DNA from: JBHFEI01 sp041928815
GTDB lineage: Bacteria > Pseudomonadota > Alphaproteobacteria > Rhizobiales > Rhizobiaceae
Direction of reading: 5' to 3'
NCBI RefSeq assembly: GCF_041928815.1
Contig: NZ_JBHFEI010000009.1
Location: 1 to 64,000 of the forward strand
Length of the DNA: 64,000 nt
The notes under the pieces: generated by a model
What the model was told of the DNA's origin: nothing
Database searches by the model: none
Seen by the model: the letters and a program-made list of their open reading frames with translations, nothing else
In this document: positions 60,646 to 64,000 of the stretch, in pieces
Position numbering within the stretch: position 1 is the stretch's first letter
How the letters are laid out: the number at the start of each line of letters is the position of its first letter
Program-made: the position numbers and the translations under genes

Positions 60646-62081
60646 GCCGCCTTCTCGCCCATCGCAGGCTCGTCACGGTCTGGCAGAAGCTCAGCACGCG
60701 CTTCCTGCCCTTCGCCGATGCCGCGACGGTCGATCTGCCGCTCGGTCGGCTCCTGCGCCTCGCGCTCTTCCAGGTCTCGGCCGGCTGCATCATGGTGCTT
60801 CTGAACGGCACGCTGAACCGCGTGCTGATCGTCGAACTCGGCGTGCCCGTCGCGCTCGTCTCCGCCGTCATCGCCATTCCCGTGCTGGCGGCACCGCTGC
60901 GCCTCTTCTTCGGCTACCGGTCCGACACCTACCGCTCCGTGCTCGGCTGGCGGCGCGTGCCCTATGTGTGGATGGGCAGCATGCTGCAGTTCGGCGGCCT
61001 GGCGATCATGCCCTTCGCGCTGCTCCTCCTGCAATCCCAGACCGTCGGGCCGGAATGGGCCGGTGCGGCCGGCGCCGCGCTCGCCTTCCTGCTCTGCGGC
61101 TTCGGCCTGCACATGGCGCAGACCGCCGGCCTGGCGCTCGCGAGCGATCTCGTCCCGAAGGACAGGCGCCCGCGCGTCGTGGCGCTGCTCTATCTCATGC
61201 TGCTCGCCGGCATGATGGCGGCGTCGGCCTTCTACAGCGTGGCGCTCACCGACTTTACCGCCGTGCAGCTCATCCAGGTCATCCAGGGCACGGCCGTCCT
61301 CACGCTGGCGCTGAACGTCGTCGCCATGTGGAAGCAGGAGCCGCGCAATCCGCGGCTGACGGCGGCGGACCGCACGGTGCCGGGCTTCTTCGAGGCGCTT
61401 TCCGCCTATCGCCGCGATCCCGGCGTCACCCGCCTGCTCGTGGCGGTCGCCATCGGTTCCATGGCCTTTTCCATGCAGGATATCCTCCTGGAGCCCTATG
61501 GCGGCGAAATCCTCGGCATGCCGGTCGGCCGCACCACGCTGCTGACGGGCCTGTGGGCCGCCGGCGCCATGATCGGCTTCACGCTCGCCGCCCGCAGCCT
61601 GCAGCGCGGCGGGCAGGTCTATCGCATCGCGGCGCGCGGCCTGCTGATCGGCATTGCCGCCTTCAGCGCCATCATCTTCGCCGAACCCATGGCCTTCGAC
61701 GGGCTCTTCTATGTCGGCGCCGCCGCGATCGGGCTCGGCAACGGGCTTTTTTCGGTCGGCACGCTGCTGGCCGCCATGGCGATCTCGCGCCGGGCCGACA
61801 GCGGCGTCGTCGTCGGCGCCTGGGGCGCGGTGCAGGCGACGTCCATCGGGGCGGCGCTCCTGATCGCCGGGGTCATCAAGAACCTCGTCAATGCGCTGGC
61901 GCTCTCCGGCGCGCTCGGCACGGCGATGCTGACGCCCGCGTCCGGCTACCTCGTCGTCTACGGCCTGGAGGTCGTGCTTCTGTTCTTCTGCCTTGCGGTG
62001 ATCGGCCCCCTGTGCGGCGCCCGCCATGGCCATGTGGATCGCAATGAAACCCGTTTCGGCCTGGCGGAAATGCCCGGCTGA
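60642..62081 (+). CDS. lhaA: Light-harvesting 1 assembly protein LhaA (BCD-family MFS)
   Basis: 479 residues with about twelve membrane helices. LALFQVSAGCIMVLLNGTLNR, RSVLGWRRVPYVWMGS and FSMQDILLEPYGGEILGM match LhaA/PucC. It is required for LH1 antenna assembly around the reaction centre in Rhodobacter. It is a paralogue of the protein at 46665-48038 but is longer and carries the LhaA-specific RRVPY loop. The ATG at 60642 overlaps bchM (ATGA). Confidence 0.95.
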   Translation: MSRLLAHRRLVTVWQKLSTRFLPFADAATVDLPLGRLLRLALFQVSAGCIMVLLNGTLNRVLIVELGVPVALVSAVIAIPVLAAPLRLFFGYRSDTYRSVLGWRRVPYVWMGSMLQFGGLAIMPFALLLLQSQTVGPEWAGAAGAALAFLLCGFGLHMAQTAGLALASDLVPKDRRPRVVALLYLMLLAGMMAASAFYSVALTDFTAVQLIQVIQGTAVLTLALNVVAMWKQEPRNPRLTAADRTVPGFFEALSAYRRDPGVTRLLVAVAIGSMAFSMQDILLEPYGGEILGMPVGRTTLLTGLWAAGAMIGFTLAARSLQRGGQVYRIAARGLLIGIAAFSAIIFAEPMAFDGLFYVGAAAIGLGNGLFSVGTLLAAMAISRRADSGVVVGAWGAVQATSIGAALLIAGVIKNLVNALALSGALGTAMLTPASGYLVVYGLEVVLLFFCLAVIGPLCGARHGHVDRNETRFGLAEMPG

Positions 62082-62104
62082 CAGACATCCTTGGGGAGGC
62101 AAAC

Positions 62105-62881
62105 ATGACCGGATCTCTCGTCGGCAGCATGGACGTGGCGCAGGTGGTGCTCTACGCCTTCTGGCTCTTCTTTGCCGGGCTCGTCTGGTATCTGCGCCAG
62201 GAGGATCGCCGCGAAGGCTATCCGCTGGAGGAGGACGCCACGGGCCGCTACAACAAGCATCCCTTCCTCTTCGTCCCGCCGAAGAAGACCTTCGTGCTGC
62301 CCCATGGCCAGGGCACCCATTCCGTCCCGGACTTCGTGCGCGACACGCGCCCGCTTGCGGCCCGCCGCATCGCGAAAGCTCCGGGCTCGCCGATCGAGCC
62401 CGTCGGCAATCCGCTGCTGGCCGGCGTCGGCCCCGGCTCCTGGGCCGAGCGCGCCGAGCGGCCCGACATGACCGCCCATGGCGAGGCCCGCATCGTGCCG
62501 CTGCGGGTCGCGCCCGGCTTCGGCATCGCCGAGGGACAAAAGGATCCGCGCGGCCTTGTCGTCGTCGGCTGCGACCGGGCGGTCGCCGGCACGGTCACCG
62601 ATGTCTGGGTCGACCGCTCCGAGCAGCTGCTGCGCTACTACGAGGTGACGCTGGAGGGGGGGGCGCGCAGCGTTCTCCTGCCGAACAATTTCGTCGTCTT
62701 CAAAACCGTGCGCGGCCGCCGCCAGCTTTATGTCCACGCGCTGACATCGGCGCAGTTCGCCGACGTGCCGGCGACCGCCGCGCCCGAGACGATCACGCTG
62801 CGCGAGGAAGACCGCGTCGTCGCCTATTTCGGCGCCGGCCTGCTCTACGCGACCAGCGCCAGACAGGAGCCGCTGCTGTGA
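62105..62881 (+). CDS. puhA: Photosynthetic reaction centre H subunit
   Basis: 258 residues. A single N-terminal membrane helix (about 11-30) is followed by the conserved YLRQEDRREGYPLEED and a cytoplasmic beta-barrel domain. KHPFLFVPPKKTFVLPHGQG is the usual interface block; the Glu in LLRYYEVTLEGG (about residue 180) corresponds to the proton-path Glu173 of Rhodobacter. GGGGAGG stands just upstream. The stop overlaps the puhB GTG by 4 bases. Confidence 0.97.
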   Translation: MTGSLVGSMDVAQVVLYAFWLFFAGLVWYLRQEDRREGYPLEEDATGRYNKHPFLFVPPKKTFVLPHGQGTHSVPDFVRDTRPLAARRIAKAPGSPIEPVGNPLLAGVGPGSWAERAERPDMTAHGEARIVPLRVAPGFGIAEGQKDPRGLVVVGCDRAVAGTVTDVWVDRSEQLLRYYEVTLEGGARSVLLPNNFVVFKTVRGRRQLYVHALTSAQFADVPATAAPETITLREEDRVVAYFGAGLLYATSARQEPLL

Positions 62882-63564
62882 AACAGTTCGTCGTCCGCGA
62901 GCATGAGATCGAGCCGGTGCCGGGCCTGCCGGGCGCGCTTCCGGCCGGCGAGCGCATTCTCTGGCAGGGGCGCCCCAGCGCCCGGCTGGTCGCCCGCCAC
63001 AGCCTGAAGAATGTCTATCTCGCCGCCTATTTCGTCGTTCTCGCGCTCTGGGCCGTGGCCGCCGGGCTCTCGGACGGCCAGCCGGCCGGCGGCATCCTCT
63101 TCGCGGTCGCGGTGCTGACGGCGATCGGCGCGGTGCTGATCGGCCTCGTCGAGCTCTTCGCCTGGGGCGTCGAGCGCACGACGCTCTACACCATCACCTC
63201 GGAGCGTCTCGTGATGCGCTTCGGCGTGGCGCTCTCCATGACGCTGAACCTTCCCTATCGCCAGATCAATGCCGTCTCCATGGTCGAGCGGGGAAAACGC
63301 GGCGGCTCGATCGCGGTCGCGCTGCTGCCGGGTCATCGCCTCTCCTGGCTGGTACAGTGGCCGCATGTGCGCGGCTGGCGCTTTTCCGAGCCGCAGCCGG
63401 CGCTGATCTGCCTGGAGGATGCGGCCGGCGTCTCCGAGGTCCTGGCGCGGGCCGTCATCGCCTTCCGCAACAGCCACATGGCGGCCGGCCTTGCCCGCCC
63501 GGCCGCGCCGGTCGCCGTTTCGCCCGGCTACGTCGCCGGCGGCCATGCCGCGGCGGCGGAATAG
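62878..63564 (+). CDS. puhB: Photosynthetic complex assembly protein PuhB
   Basis: 228 residues with about two to three membrane helices (roughly 45-65 and 72-95) and a bacterial-PH-like domain (RTTLYTITSERLVMRFGVAL) after them. LPAGERILWQGRPS at the N-terminus is the PuhB signature. It assists reaction-centre and LH1 assembly. The start is GTG at 62878, overlapping the puhA stop. Confidence 0.95.
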   Translation: MKQFVVREHEIEPVPGLPGALPAGERILWQGRPSARLVARHSLKNVYLAAYFVVLALWAVAAGLSDGQPAGGILFAVAVLTAIGAVLIGLVELFAWGVERTTLYTITSERLVMRFGVALSMTLNLPYRQINAVSMVERGKRGGSIAVALLPGHRLSWLVQWPHVRGWRFSEPQPALICLEDAAGVSEVLARAVIAFRNSHMAAGLARPAAPVAVSPGYVAGGHAAAAE

Positions 63565-63573
63565 GAGGACGTC

Positions 63574-64000
63574 ATGGGATCGGCCCTCAGCCTCGGCTAT
63601 CTCGACACGCGTCGCTCAGGCAGGACGGCGCGCATTCCCGCGCCGCTGATCGCCGCCGCCCTCGGCCTGCTGGTCTTTGCGACCGGCGCCGTGCTCTTCG
63701 GCCAGACGACCGGCCGCGGCGTGGTCAGGGTCGACAACGGCCGGGCGATGGCCGTGCGCGACATTGTTCTCGGCCGGGCCGACGGCGATGTCGTGACCGT
63801 CTCCGATGCCGTAACCGGCGAGACGATCGCCCGCTACCAGCCCGACACCGGCGGCTTCGTGCGCGGCTCGCTGCGCGCCTTCGAGCGCATGCGCCAGGTC
63901 TCGGCCGTGCCCGTCGCGACACCCTACCGCCTCATCCGCTGGGAAAGCGGCCATGTCAGCCTGTCGGATACGGCGACCGGCGAACGCATCACGCTCGAAG
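63574..64000 (+). CDS. puhC: Photosynthetic complex assembly protein PuhC, partial
   Basis: The first 142 residues are visible and the frame is open at the right edge. An N-terminal cytoplasmic segment, one membrane helix (PAPLIAAALGLLVFATGAVL) and a periplasmic domain with RDIVLGRADGDVVTV and YQPDTGGFVRGSLRAFERMR match PuhC, which helps organise the LH1-reaction-centre core. AGGAGGACGTC precedes the ATG at 63574. The 3' end lies outside the window. Confidence 0.93.
   Translation, partial: MGSALSLGYLDTRRSGRTARIPAPLIAAALGLLVFATGAVLFGQTTGRGVVRVDNGRAMAVRDIVLGRADGDVVTVSDAVTGETIARYQPDTGGFVRGSLRAFERMRQVSAVPVATPYRLIRWESGHVSLSDTATGERITLE

Noticed and set aside
1..64000. CRISPR array, rRNA genes, phage or plasmid replication genes, riboswitch
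   Set aside because: No regularly spaced direct repeats, rRNA motifs, integrase, capsid or replication proteins, or conserved riboswitch core were seen; a B12 riboswitch near ppaA was looked for and not found.

Overview
The window reads as high-GC alphaproteobacterial chromosome, most likely from an aerobic anoxygenic or purple phototroph of the Hyphomicrobiales/Rhizobiales type. The basis is the bacteriochlorophyll gene order bchF-N-B-H-L-M-lhaA-puhA-B-C, divergent from ppaA-ppsR-bchG-(pucC-like)-bchP, plus tspO and a cytochrome c2 gene beside it. Genus cannot be fixed from the sequence alone.

Layout. (1) 1-6.6 kb is a worn edge: the C-terminal part of an IS4-family transposase, an IS630 tail, a tRNA-Ser(UGA), a sulfotransferase-like gene, a phytanoyl-CoA-dioxygenase-like gene divergent from a LacI-type regulator that share one AAACGTTT operator, and an IS5-family remnant. 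(2) 6.7-42.3 kb is a roughly 36 kb catabolic region of 30 genes. It encodes two unrelated ABC importers (oligopeptide type and ribose type), a RutA-like flavin monooxygenase with a distant flavin reductase, ATP-dependent hydantoinase subunits HyuA/HyuB, an isochorismatase-fold amidase, both subunits of an isopropylmalate/dimethylmalate-type dehydratase, an isocitrate-lyase-family lyase, an MmgE/PrpD protein, two GMC oxidoreductases, several short-chain dehydrogenases, a HisD-like dehydrogenase, a 3-hydroxyacyl-CoA-dehydrogenase-like protein and an iron alcohol dehydrogenase. (3) 42.3-43.9 kb is an IS630 graveyard. (4) 43.9-64 kb is the photosynthesis cluster, which runs off the right edge inside puhC.

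The main new observation is that the catabolic region looks like one regulon. A 14-bp palindrome, TGMATDCGHATKCA, occurs nine times (seven exact, two with one mismatch) between 13.2 and 35.9 kb. Eight copies are in promoter regions, several lie 18-27 bp from a perfect TTGACA box, and one covers the start codon of the local LacI-family gene (30838-31887), which is the obvious candidate regulator. The region is bounded by transposon debris on both sides.

The enzyme set suggests degradation of an N-heterocycle or cyclic imide/amide. Uptake would be followed by oxidative or hydrolytic ring opening (RutA-like enzyme, HyuAB), amide hydrolysis, hydration of a substituted maleate by the aconitase-fold pair, and carbon-carbon cleavage by the lyase to central metabolites. 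This pathway is inference; the substrate is unknown. In the photosynthesis cluster two TGT-N12-ACA-type PpsR sites overlap the TTGACA boxes of bchG and bchF, consistent with redox/light repression by the adjacent ppsR-ppaA pair.
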